Shown one piece after another: positions 30,276 through 38,478 of a stretch of 39,485 nt of DNA. The DNA comes from an uncultured Synechococcaceae cyanobacterium (GTDB taxonomy: Bacteria > Cyanobacteriota > Cyanobacteriia > PCC-6307 > Cyanobiaceae), in NCBI GenBank assembly GCA_902537395.1, contig CACBBE010000009.1:1-39485 (forward strand), in the 5' to 3' direction. The stretch's first letter is position 1; each line of letters begins with the position of its first letter. Under the pieces are notes generated by a model. That model made no database searches and was not told the origin of the DNA. It was given only the letters and a program-made list of their open reading frames with translations. The position numbers were made by a program, and so were the translations under genes.

Positions 30276-30308
30276 AATTTGTAGTTTAATTTGTAGTTAT
30301 TTTACAAA
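30276..30308 (-). promoter_or_regulatory. Candidate operator of petH: direct repeat plus CRP/NtcA-like dyad
   Basis: AATTTGTAGTT occurs at 30276-30286 and again at 30288-30298. The second copy is part of a perfect inverted repeat TTTGTA-N7-TACAAA (30290-30308). NtcA boxes are GTA-N8-TAC within TGTA...TACA, so this is one base short of the standard spacing. Position relative to the candidate -10 fits a class II activator site. Confidence 0.35.
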
Positions 30309-30428
30309 AATGGTTACGTTTTGAGATCGGGATAAATAAAAGAAATTATTTTAATTTTTCAGTATTTGTTGTTTTTATCAGTATAGTTACACAGAAAATA
30401 ATTTTTTATCTAATTAAAAAATTCATTT

Positions 30429-30971
30429 ATGAATAATCCTCAAGAATCAGAAGATCATTCTAAGAGCAATGATTATAGGACAATTGAGCAGACGATGGAG
30501 AAGTTTTCCGGTGGGACAAGACGACTGGCAGCTCAACTTACAACTTCTGCAAGTTTTGATTCTTTGTGGAGTGTTTTAACAGATTATGATCGGCTAAATC
30601 TTTACATACCAAATCTTTTGTCGAGCAAAAAAATATTTCAGAAGGGAAATAATGTCCACCTTAAACAAGTTGGGGCTCAAGATTTCCTTGGCATGAAGTT
30701 TTCAGCTGAAGTAACTATAGATTTATTTGAAGATAAGGAGCTTGGGCTCTTAAAATTTAACTTAATAAAAGGAGATTTCAGAAAGTTTGAGGGTAGTTGG
30801 AAAATTCAAAATATTAAATATACTTCAACAAACTCATTAATTTATGATCTTACTGTTCAAGGTTGTCAGTGGATGCCAATAGGGATGATAGAGAAAAGAC
30901 TGAGAAAGGATCTTTCAGAAAATTTAATTGCCGTAGATAAGCAAGCAAAATCACTAAAAAGATCGTTATAA
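30429..30971 (+). CDS. SRPBCC-fold protein (START/polyketide-cyclase-like)
   Basis: 180 residues. After a polar N-terminus (about 1-28), the segment AAQLTTSASFDSLWSVLTDYDRLNLYIPNLLSSKKI is a typical START-like opening. It is followed by alternating strands (VHLKQVGAQDFLGMKFSAEVTIDL, LLKFNLIKGDFRKFEGSWKI) and a C-terminal helix (IEKRLRKDLSENLIAVDKQAKSL) that would close the pocket. Such proteins bind lipids or other hydrophobic ligands. I cannot name the ligand or a catalytic site. It lies between petH (divergent) and tRNA-Glu (convergent, 11 bases). Confidence 0.8.
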   Translation: MNNPQESEDHSKSNDYRTIEQTMEKFSGGTRRLAAQLTTSASFDSLWSVLTDYDRLNLYIPNLLSSKKIFQKGNNVHLKQVGAQDFLGMKFSAEVTIDLFEDKELGLLKFNLIKGDFRKFEGSWKIQNIKYTSTNSLIYDLTVQGCQWMPIGMIEKRLRKDLSENLIAVDKQAKSLKRSL

Positions 30972-30982
30972 ATTTTAATTAA

Positions 30983-31055
30983 TAGCCCCAAGGGGATTCG
31001 AACCCCTGTCGCCTCCGTGAAAGGGAGGTGTCCTAGGCCTCTAGACGATGGGGCC
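30983..31055 (-). tRNA. trnE: tRNA-Glu (UUC anticodon)
   Basis: The 73-base cloverleaf begins GGCCCCA and ends TGGGGCT plus A73. The D arm follows TC, the anticodon loop CTTTCAC gives UUC, and the T arm is AGGGG-TTCGAAT-CCCCT. The terminal acceptor pair is G1-U72, as in cyanobacterial and plastid tRNA-Glu. CCA is not encoded. Besides translation, this tRNA supplies glutamyl-tRNA for aminolevulinate, and so for chlorophyll and heme. Confidence 0.97.
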
Positions 31056-31096
31056 AGGAAATTAGCATAACAGCTTATTAAAAACTAAGAGTAAGG

Positions 31097-32215
31097 CTAG
31101 CCTTTCGTCAAGTATTGTTGCTCTTTGTTTTGTCCTTGCCACACAGGAACTGTGAAATGGAAGCAGGAACCTTCCCCTACTTCAGATACGACCCATATTC
31201 TTCCTCCATGGACTTGTACTATTCTCCTACAAACTGATAACCCTATACCAAATCCTGAAGTTCCTTCAGAAGTCTGGGGAAGTCTAACCCTATCTAGAAA
31301 AATTCTTTTTTGTTCGCTCAAAGGAATACCTGCACCTTTGTCACAAATTGTTATTTCTACCCATTGATTTGTCTTATGAATCATAGTGATTTTTATAGAT
31401 CCAGAATCTTTAGAAAATTTAATAGCATTTTCAATTAAATTTAAAAATACTTGCCTCATTCTTCTTTGATCTGCAAATACACTTGGCAGATCAGATGGAA
31501 TATCAGTATCAATTTCAATATTCCTTAATCTCCAGAATTTTTCTAATTCGAGTATTACTTCAGCACTAATATTACCCAAATCAATTTTCTGAGGATTAAA
31601 TAATGCTTCCCATTTAGTTGTTCCAACCTCTAGTAGATCCTGAGACAAGAGTTCAATCTCTTCAAGACGTCTTTTAATAACCTCCTGCAATTTTGAAATA
31701 TCTATTTGTCCGAGTTTTTGACTTTGAACAGCCAAAGTAGCAGCAGTTAAAGGTGTTCTTAATTCATGCGCGACCATTCTTAATAATCTTTCCTGAGATT
31801 CTATTCTTTTTGTTAATGTCTCATTTTCTTGTCTTAAAACAAGAAGTTCGTCTTCCAGTAGAAATTCTTTTTGAGTTCTTGTAGAGTCAATTTTGGATGG
31901 CTGCAAATTAATCCCAAGATTTTTTGTTAAGCCTTCCTGTGACCACCTTGGCAACCATTTTTGCAACTGAGAGAAAATATTACTTCCAGCAAATATTTGC
32001 TTTGGAGCTGGGGAAACTTTTATAAGAGCAGGAATAGCGACTAATCTATGTAATTCAAGTAATTCTGGTTGCTCTGTGGGTTCTGAGATCTGAAGAGATG
32101 TCTCAAATTCACAATCATCTGATTCTAAATAAGCTATCAGGGACTTAATATCATTACTAGAAAGTTGATTTCTAGCTGCCACAAGTATTAATTTTAGCTC
32201 TTTTTTATCATTCAA
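31097..32215 (-). CDS. sasA: Circadian output histidine kinase SasA
   Basis: 372 residues. Residues 1-95 form a KaiB/thioredoxin-like sensor domain ([23 protein letters not shown] ... [24 protein letters not shown]), unique to SasA, which binds KaiC. A helical linker leads to the H box [12 protein letters not shown] with His150. The N box is [11 protein letters not shown]1 is DKGAGIP and G2 is GFGIGLSV. It phosphorylates RpaA to drive clock output. The start is TTG 32213-32215, supported by the Shine-Dalgarno at 32222-32227; no in-frame ATG lies early enough to keep the sensor domain. Confidence 0.95.
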   Translation of the reverse strand: MNDKKELKLILVAARNQLSSNDIKSLIAYLESDDCEFETSLQISEPTEQPELLELHRLVAIPALIKVSPAPKQIFAGSNIFSQLQKWLPRWSQEGLTKNLGINLQPSKIDSTRTQKEFLLEDELLVLRQENETLTKRIESQERLLRMVAHELRTPLTAATLAVQSQKLGQIDISKLQEVIKRRLEEIELLSQDLLEVGTTKWEALFNPQKIDLGNISAEVILELEKFWRLRNIEIDTDIPSDLPSVFADQRRMRQVFLNLIENAIKFSKDSGSIKITMIHKTNQWVEITICDKGAGIPLSEQKRIFLDRVRLPQTSEGTSGFGIGLSVCRRIVQVHGGRIWVVSEVGEGSCFHFTVPVWQGQNKEQQYLTKG

Positions 32216-32221
32216 ATGAAT

Positions 32222-32227
32222 TCCTCT
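32222..32227 (-). promoter_or_regulatory. Shine-Dalgarno that fixes the sasA TTG start
   Basis: Minus strand AGAGGA is 6 bases upstream of the TTG at 32213-32215. A nearby ATG (ATGATAA) is out of frame and immediately meets a stop, so TTG is the initiator. Confidence 0.6.
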
Positions 32228-32321
32228 GAAGTGTTGAAAAGCTGTTAATCCTTATAAACACCTTAAGATATTTTTTTTTATTTTACAGATAGGCTATTAA
32301 ATAAATAGGACTTTTTTATAA

Positions 32322-32861
32322 ATGGTTGCTATTAATTCAAAGAAAAATTTACATTTTGGTGAAAACCCTCCTGAAATCAACTTAAATAGTAATTTAAAAA
32401 GGTGGTTTTCCAGGAATATTGGATTATGGAAATCTAATAGAACGTATTTTTTCGATGAAGCACAAAAAACTTATAATTTAAGTATGAATATAAATATTCA
32501 AGCACTCGAGAGTAAGTCAGAATGGGAGTCGCATTATAAATTTACTTGGTATCCAGAAAAAAAATATAATTTCTTTGACGAAAATCCCCAGTATAAAGAA
32601 CGAGGAGAATTGCATGCATCTCTAAAAGGCCATCAACTTAAGAGGGAAAAATTTTATTTAAGCAATGATGAAGGTATTTCAAATATTAAACAAGTCGACG
32701 AACACGAAATGATTTTTGAATCTTCTTACAATGATTGGTATATTCTTGAACATACAAGACTTGTAGATTCTGATAATTATAGATTTAGGGTCATATATTC
32801 ATGGAACAAAGATATGCTTAAAATAGTAGAGAATCATCACGAAATTAAAATTATTAAATAA
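32322..32861 (+). CDS. CpeS-like (lipocalin-type) protein
   Basis: 179 residues. WFSRNIGLWKSNRTYFF (28-44) resembles the FFxxSxGxWxSxRT signature near the start of CpeS/CpcS chromophore lyases, which attach bilins to phycobiliprotein cysteines. The rest is mostly beta strand with Trp, Tyr and Phe, including EWESHYKFTWYPE and NYRFRVIYSW, fitting a lipocalin-like barrel. The later part is less typical, and the residues needed for bilin transfer cannot be confirmed here. The alternative is a related lipocalin binding another ligand. It is divergent from sasA. Confidence 0.55.
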   Translation: MVAINSKKNLHFGENPPEINLNSNLKRWFSRNIGLWKSNRTYFFDEAQKTYNLSMNINIQALESKSEWESHYKFTWYPEKKYNFFDENPQYKERGELHASLKGHQLKREKFYLSNDEGISNIKQVDEHEMIFESSYNDWYILEHTRLVDSDNYRFRVIYSWNKDMLKIVENHHEIKIIK

Positions 32862-32931
32862 ATTCTGTGGGCATTTAGTTTAAAAATAAAAAATGTTATC
32901 TTTAATAATGTGAATTAAAAATAAATCAAAT

Positions 32932-33366
32932 ATGAGTTTAAAAATATCTAAAATTTTTGCAATTCCTCTAATTTTTTCATCTTTTTTATTTGATACAAAT
33001 AATGAATTTAATAAAGTAATTGCAAATGTTAGAAATTCGCCTGCCAATAAAAATGATTTAGATTTATATCATGGGATGGGTGTTTCATTTCTATGTAATG
33101 CGACAAGAAAAGGATTTGATCTGGATTTCCCAAAAACATTAAACGTTGCCTCAGCAACCTTCGCATCAGTAGTATCACAAAAACATGGAGGGAAAATAAT
33201 AGAGAAAAAGAAAGAACAAACAGTTGATATGAAACAATTACAATTTATTGCATCTCTCCAATTAGTTGAATCAGCACTTCAAGTATGTCCAGATAATGTT
33301 CCTGAAAAGATCGAAAAAAAATTTAAGATTGAAACTGAGAGACTCAAGAAATTACAAAATTTGTAA
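32932..33366 (+). CDS. Probable secreted orphan protein
   Basis: 144 residues. The N-terminus MSLKISKIFAIPLIFSSFLF is a plausible signal or anchor helix with no clear cleavage motif. The mature part contains YHGMGVSFLCNATRKGFDLDFPKTLNVASATFASVVSQKHGG and later SALQVCPDNVP, with one Cys in each half that could pair outside the cytosol. I recognise no named family, but this pattern resembles small conserved proteins of marine picocyanobacteria. It lies 70 bases after the CpeS-like gene and ends 12 bases before convergent prs. Confidence 0.7.
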   Translation: MSLKISKIFAIPLIFSSFLFDTNNEFNKVIANVRNSPANKNDLDLYHGMGVSFLCNATRKGFDLDFPKTLNVASATFASVVSQKHGGKIIEKKKEQTVDMKQLQFIASLQLVESALQVCPDNVPEKIEKKFKIETERLKKLQNL

Positions 33367-33382
33367 AAAATATTTTTTTTAC
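33363..33382. terminator. Weak AT-only dyad between convergent genes
   Basis: GTAAAAAA-TATT-TTTTTTAC forms an 8-base inverted repeat that covers both stop codons and gives a T run on each strand. It could serve as a weak bidirectional terminator. With almost no G or C in the stem this is only suggestive. Confidence 0.25.
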
Positions 33383-34374
33383 CTAAACATAGAACTAACA
33401 GAACTTTCTTCGTGAATTCTCCAAATAGCTTCCCCAAGCATATTTGCGACGGAAAGAACTTTTAACTGTGGAAAATTATCTTTATGTATAACTGGTATGC
33501 TGTTAGTCACAATAACTTGTTCAAAAAGATTCTTAGAACTTAATCTTTCATAAGAAGGAGGAGAAAATACAGCATGTGAGGCACATGCAAATATTCTATT
33601 AGCTCCTTCTTTTTTAAGTAAATTTGCTCCAGAACAAATTGTACCTCCCGTGTCTATCATGTCGTCTATAAGAATAGCAGTTTTACCTTTGACTTCACCG
33701 ATAACGGTTAGACTTTCAGCGATATTATGCGCAGCTCTCCTTTTATCAATGATAGCCAACGGCGCATCATTCATTAATTTCGCGAACGCTCTAGCTCTTG
33801 CTACCCCGCCTACATCAGGCGAGACTACAACTATTTCTTTTAAATCTAGAGATTCTAGATAATCAATTAATACAGGTGAACCGTAAATATGATCGCATGG
33901 GATATCGAAGTAGCCTTGAATTTGAGCCGAGTGTAAGTCCATCGCTAAAACTCTATCAACTCCTGATTTTTCTAGTAAATTGGCAGTTAATTTTGCGGTT
34001 ATAGACTCTCTACCTGAGGTTTTCCTATCTGCCCTTGCATATCCAAAATAGGGAATTACAGCCGTTATTTGTCTTGCAGAAGCTCTTTTGCAAGCGTCAA
34101 CCATGATCATGAGCTCCATTAAACTATCGTTTACAGGAGCGCATGTGGGTTGTATAAGGAATACATCACAACCTCTAATAGATTGCTGAATCTGAACATA
34201 AAGTTCTCCATCCGCAAATCTTTTAGATATTAAAGGTACATTTTCAATCCCTAAGTATGATGCAATTTCTTCAGCTAACTTCGGGTTTGTTGTCCCACTT
34301 ACTAACCTTAATCTACTATTAGTTAGATTAAAGTTCGATTCTTTACTCTGCATTGCCGTGATAAAACTTGTCAC
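33379..34374 (-). CDS. prs: Ribose-phosphate pyrophosphokinase
   Basis: 331 residues. It makes PRPP from ribose 5-phosphate and ATP for nucleotides, histidine and tryptophan. SKRFADGELYVQI, the metal/ATP segment PYFGYARADRKTSGRESITAKL and VLAMDLHSAQIQGYFDIPCDH are present. The PRPP loop is ILIDDMIDTGGTICSG. The start is GTG 34372-34374, giving MTSFITAM; an ATG seven codons later is the alternative. It diverges from malQ across 246 AT-rich bases in which I see no clear operator. Confidence 0.97.
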   Translation of the reverse strand: MTSFITAMQSKESNFNLTNSRLRLVSGTTNPKLAEEIASYLGIENVPLISKRFADGELYVQIQQSIRGCDVFLIQPTCAPVNDSLMELMIMVDACKRASARQITAVIPYFGYARADRKTSGRESITAKLTANLLEKSGVDRVLAMDLHSAQIQGYFDIPCDHIYGSPVLIDYLESLDLKEIVVVSPDVGGVARARAFAKLMNDAPLAIIDKRRAAHNIAESLTVIGEVKGKTAILIDDMIDTGGTICSGANLLKKEGANRIFACASHAVFSPPSYERLSSKNLFEQVIVTNSIPVIHKDNFPQLKVLSVANMLGEAIWRIHEESSVSSMFR

Positions 34375-34620
34375 GAAATTTGCACCATAAAACTATATTA
34401 TCATCGTAGTCGTTTATGTGAATTTCGCAAAAGATAATGACTAGATATTTTCAAAATTCACCTCAATTAAGCAAAAAATTATTGATTAAAAATTAGAATT
34501 TATATCTATCCAGACTTAAAAATCAGCAATGATATTTGTCAAATAAAAAAAATTTGTATAAGGTTGAATTTAGAGAATTAAAATCACGTTAAGTTTAAAG
34601 AATCAAAATATATTGAAAAC

Positions 34621-36141
34621 ATGCCTATAGAGTCAATTATTGCAAGAAAATCATTAGGCGTACTTATGCATCCAACATGTATTCCGGGAGGAAGAGTATG
34701 TGGAACTTTTGGAAGAGGAGCTAAAGAGTGGATAAGAAAACTTCATAAGCATGGAATTGAATACTGGCAATTTTTACCTCTTACACCTACTGACTCTACA
34801 GGTTCGCCATATAGTTCCCCATCTAGTTTTGCACTAAACCCATGGTTTTTGGATATAAACGATTTAATCGAAAAAGGTTTTATCTACATTTCAGATAAAG
34901 AAAATCTAGGTCCAACAAATCAGAATAAAGATCATTTTGATTTTGATATTGCGGATGACCTAACAAAAAAATTAGGTCTCCTCCTTTTGCAAGGTTGGAG
35001 TTCGCAATCTGAAGAAAGAAAAATTAATTTTAACAAATGGGTCAGTAGGCATTCTTGGGTTGAAGATTATGCAACATTTGTTGTTATCAGAGAGGAATTT
35101 AATATGTTGCCTTGGTGGGAATGGCCTAAAGAATTTAAAATAAAAAATAACAAGTTCTTAAAATCGTGGATTAAGAAAAAAAGTGAAGAGATACTTATTA
35201 AAAAATTAATACAGTGGCATCTTGATGAGCAATGGAGCGTCATTAAAAACTTTGCAAAATCTAGAAATATTAAGCTGATAGGAGATCTGCCTTTTTATGT
35301 CTCTAGAGACAGCGCTGACGTATGGAGTAATAAATCATTATTTTCAATTTTTAAAAATGGAGATTTAATCTTTCAAAGTGGTGTTCCTCCTGATTATTTT
35401 TCATCAACAGGACAATTATGGGGTACCCCAACTTACTTTTGGTCAAAGCATAAAAGGACTAATTTCAATTGGTGGAGAAAAAGATTTCAAAGACAATTTG
35501 AACTTGTGGACATATTAAGATTTGATCATTTCAGGGGTTTAGCAGGTTACTGGAGAGTTAATGGAAATTCTAAAACGGCAATTATTGGAAAATGGATAAA
35601 TTCTCCAGGTAAAACATTATTAAACAAAGTAAAAAAGGATCTAGGGGGTAACTATCTACCTATTATTGCGGAGGATCTGGGAGTAATAACTCCAGATGTA
35701 GAGAAATTAAGGAAAAACTTCGAACTACCTGGCATGAAAATATTACAATTTGCTTTTGATGGCAATGAAGATAATCCTTATTTACCAAAAAATATTGAAG
35801 GAGAAAATTGGGTTGTTTATACAGGTACTCACGACAACTCTACTTCTGTTTCATGGTGGGACAATTTAGCTTATGAATCCCAAAAAAGAATAAAAGATGA
35901 GTATAAATTTTCAGAAAATCCTTCTTGGGATTTAATAGAAATTGGCATGGAGACAAATGCTAATCTCTTTATCGCTCCATTACAAGATCTATTATCTCTA
36001 GACGATTCAAGTAGATTAAACAAACCTGGGACCACAAAAAATAACTGGAAATGGAAGTTAAATTGTCCTTTAGAAGAAATAGAAAATAATATAAAAATGT
36101 TTAGTGATCTAGGAAATAATTTTGGGAGAACTCTAATGTAG
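34621..36141 (+). CDS. malQ: 4-alpha-glucanotransferase (amylomaltase), GH77
   Basis: 506 residues. MalQ moves glucan segments between malto-oligosaccharides during glycogen turnover. The catalytic triad is visible: Asp302 in LRFDHFRGLAGYW, Glu351 in IIAEDLG and Asp405 in TGTHDNST. The opening GVLMHPTCIPGG and QFLPLTPTDSTGSPYSSPSSFALNP blocks are family-specific. The ATG start is clear. It faces the RodZ-like gene with 13 bases between stops. Confidence 0.97.
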   Translation: MPIESIIARKSLGVLMHPTCIPGGRVCGTFGRGAKEWIRKLHKHGIEYWQFLPLTPTDSTGSPYSSPSSFALNPWFLDINDLIEKGFIYISDKENLGPTNQNKDHFDFDIADDLTKKLGLLLLQGWSSQSEERKINFNKWVSRHSWVEDYATFVVIREEFNMLPWWEWPKEFKIKNNKFLKSWIKKKSEEILIKKLIQWHLDEQWSVIKNFAKSRNIKLIGDLPFYVSRDSADVWSNKSLFSIFKNGDLIFQSGVPPDYFSSTGQLWGTPTYFWSKHKRTNFNWWRKRFQRQFELVDILRFDHFRGLAGYWRVNGNSKTAIIGKWINSPGKTLLNKVKKDLGGNYLPIIAEDLGVITPDVEKLRKNFELPGMKILQFAFDGNEDNPYLPKNIEGENWVVYTGTHDNSTSVSWWDNLAYESQKRIKDEYKFSENPSWDLIEIGMETNANLFIAPLQDLLSLDDSSRLNKPGTTKNNWKWKLNCPLEEIENNIKMFSDLGNNFGRTLM

Positions 36142-36154
36142 ATATTATTAAAAA

Positions 36155-36649
36155 TTATTTATCAATAATTTGATTTTCAATATTTCGAATCTCCATAACA
36201 TTTACATTTAAAATAAAGTATCTCTTTAATATAAAAATAGTTAAAATTAATATAAAAAAATACAAAAGACTTCCTTGCCATGTATTGATGAGATCGAATT
36301 TCCTAAACATAAAATCCTTTCCCTTTTTCTTTAAAAATTTTCTTTCTTTAACTGATAAATTTAATAAAGTATTTTTTTTTAATAATAAGCATTCCTCTAA
36401 TTTAATTAATATAGATCTTAAAAAAGGATACTCTGGCCTAGTACTTTTATTATTATTTTCAATAGAGTTTATTATTCGTTCAGGGATTTTTGAAATGTAT
36501 GACAATTCTTTAATTGTAAGGTTTTGTTGAATTCTTGCTTCTTTAACTAACTTTGCAATTTCTAAAGATTGGTCAACAAATCTCGGACTAAATTCTTTAT
36601 TTTTTTCAGATTTTTTATTAAATAAAAATAGATTTTTCAAAATATTCAT
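36155..36649 (-). CDS. RodZ-like helix-turn-helix membrane protein
   Basis: 164 residues. Residues about 28-85 form a HTH of the RodZ/XRE type (SLEIAKLVKEARIQQNLTIKELSYISKIPERIINSIENN). A basic region precedes one hydrophobic helix near 124-146 (GSLLYFFILILTIFILKRYF). Only about 18 residues follow it, so the periplasmic domain of classical RodZ is missing. In rods RodZ links MreB to the membrane; here the partner is unknown. It lies 109 bases downstream of the UbiB-like gene start side, on the same strand. Confidence 0.7.
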   Translation of the reverse strand: MNILKNLFLFNKKSEKNKEFSPRFVDQSLEIAKLVKEARIQQNLTIKELSYISKIPERIINSIENNNKSTRPEYPFLRSILIKLEECLLLKKNTLLNLSVKERKFLKKKGKDFMFRKFDLINTWQGSLLYFFILILTIFILKRYFILNVNVMEIRNIENQIIDK

Positions 36650-36758
36650 TTAATTTTCCAAAGCTAAATAATCCTTTTACTTCTCATTTTTAAAATATTA
36701 CATCCAATTCTAATAGAATTAAATTCATAGATAAGTTAATTAACTATAAATATAAAAA

Positions 36759-38414
36759 CTAAACTGTTGAAATAATATTTTGTACTGCACTTTTTGCAAT
36801 ATTTAGAGGGCTAAAAGTATCTCTAATTAAAGTCAAGAGTTTTTTTGCATCAGTAAATTCTAATTTTTCATCTTTTATAAGACTTAAAAGAAGATTCTTC
36901 CTAACTTCGGATCCTTTTTTACTGACAAATAATTTCAATCCAGCGTTCGCAACTGGTATAAGATCTGAATTAATATTCTCTGAATCTCTAAATAAAATGT
37001 TTAGTAAACTTTCAACTTTTTCTATTTGGAGTTGACCTTTTTTATCAAAAACGACTTCTAAAAGTATTTCTAAAATCTCTTCAGAATTATCGGTCAGTAG
37101 TTTTTTTGCAATATATGGGTAAGCAATTTTTAGAATTTTAAATTCAGGATCTAACCTTAGTGCTAAACCCTCTTGACTAACAACGGCTCTTATTATTAAG
37201 GCAAACCTACTGGGAACTCTGAAAGGATAGGAATACATTAATTTTGAGAATTTGTCAGTTACATTTTTAAGATTAAAATTACCAACCTCAGCGCCAAAAG
37301 ATCCTCCTAGAACTTCTTTTAATGGTTCAACAAGTTTTTGAAGATCTTGTTCTTTGGTTAAAAAACCTAATTTCTGGAAATCTTCTGCGAGAAGATAATA
37401 TTCTTCGTTTATTATGTGAACAATTGCCTTAATAAGAGTAAGTCTATCTGAATTTGTAATAGTATCCATCATTCCAAAATCAACATAAGCTAAATTCCCA
37501 CAATCTGCATTTCCTCCTTTGAGAGCAAACATATTTCCTGGATGTGGGTCTGCATGAAAATATCCAAATTCAAATAATTGCTGCAGTCCACTGATGACAC
37601 ATGTTTTTATAAACGAAGCAGGTATTAAGTTATTTTCCTCTAGTAAAAATCGATCTCTTAACTTAACTCCATCAATCCAAGAAGTTGTGATTACCCTTTT
37701 TGATGAAAACTTTTTTTCTAATTTAGGAATAAAAATATTTGGATTTTCTTTGAATAAATTTGCAAACCTCAAAGCATTTTCGGCCTCTTTTTGATAGTCA
37801 ATTTCATTAAAAAGTGCTTTACCGAATTCATCTATTATCTCTCCAATTCCAACACCTATATTTAATGGTAAGAGTGGGGATAAAAAAGTTCCTAAAAACC
37901 TTAAGATTACAACATCCCTTCTTATAAGGAAGTATAAATTTGGCCGCTGTACTTTCACAGCTAGATAAGAATTATTTAATTTTGCTTTATAAACTTGACC
38001 TAAGCTTGCTGAAGCAATAGGACTATCTGGAAACTCTTCAAATAATTCATTAGTAGGGGATCCAAGATCCTCTTCAATGATTTTTAAAGCAATTTTGTGA
38101 TCAAATGCTGGGAGATTATCTTGTAAGTTTGTAAGTTCAGTAAGCCAATCTTGTCTAACAAGATCTGGTCTAGTTGAGAGTGCTTGGCCTAATTTGATAA
38201 AACAAGGGCCTAAATCCGTTATTACATCAAAAAGATATTTCGAGAGATTTTTTTGTACATTTTTATTTTTACTGTTACCTTGAAAAAGTATTCTTAAAAA
38301 TAGAAAAATAAAAGTTAAAAGGATATATAAAACTCTTGGGATAAAAATCCATGGTCTCAAAATCAACCAAAGAAAGTCTTCTTTTGCTGAATATTCCGAA
38401 TAAGATCTTTTCAT
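36759..38414 (-). CDS. ABC1/UbiB (AarF) family atypical kinase
   Basis: 551 residues. Hydrophobic residues about 22-46 suggest one membrane anchor near the N-terminus. The signature KLGQ is at 74-77 within GPCFIKLGQALSTRPDLV, the Ala-rich ASASLGQVYKA loop replaces the usual Gly-rich one, and the catalytic segments are HADPHPGN with Asp289 and Asn294 and VDFG with Asp312. Family members act in quinone metabolism or lipid homeostasis, including plastoquinone-related roles in photosynthetic organisms. I cannot assign the exact role. Confidence 0.9.
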   Translation of the reverse strand: MKRSYSEYSAKEDFLWLILRPWIFIPRVLYILLTFIFLFLRILFQGNSKNKNVQKNLSKYLFDVITDLGPCFIKLGQALSTRPDLVRQDWLTELTNLQDNLPAFDHKIALKIIEEDLGSPTNELFEEFPDSPIASASLGQVYKAKLNNSYLAVKVQRPNLYFLIRRDVVILRFLGTFLSPLLPLNIGVGIGEIIDEFGKALFNEIDYQKEAENALRFANLFKENPNIFIPKLEKKFSSKRVITTSWIDGVKLRDRFLLEENNLIPASFIKTCVISGLQQLFEFGYFHADPHPGNMFALKGGNADCGNLAYVDFGMMDTITNSDRLTLIKAIVHIINEEYYLLAEDFQKLGFLTKEQDLQKLVEPLKEVLGGSFGAEVGNFNLKNVTDKFSKLMYSYPFRVPSRFALIIRAVVSQEGLALRLDPEFKILKIAYPYIAKKLLTDNSEEILEILLEVVFDKKGQLQIEKVESLLNILFRDSENINSDLIPVANAGLKLFVSKKGSEVRKNLLLSLIKDEKLEFTDAKKLLTLIRDTFSPLNIAKSAVQNIISTV

Positions 38415-38478
38415 TAAAGTTAAAAAATATCAAAAAAGATTACCATGTAGTCCATTCTATATATGTCAATAATACTTT

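Noticed and set aside
30293..30305. Calling GTA...TAC upstream of petH a canonical NtcA box.
   Set aside because: The spacing is 7 and not 8 bases, so I report it only as an NtcA-like dyad.
34375..34620. A possible small RNA or riboswitch in the prs-malQ spacer.
   Set aside because: The 246 bases are AT-rich without a stable hairpin or known motif; they most likely hold two divergent promoters.
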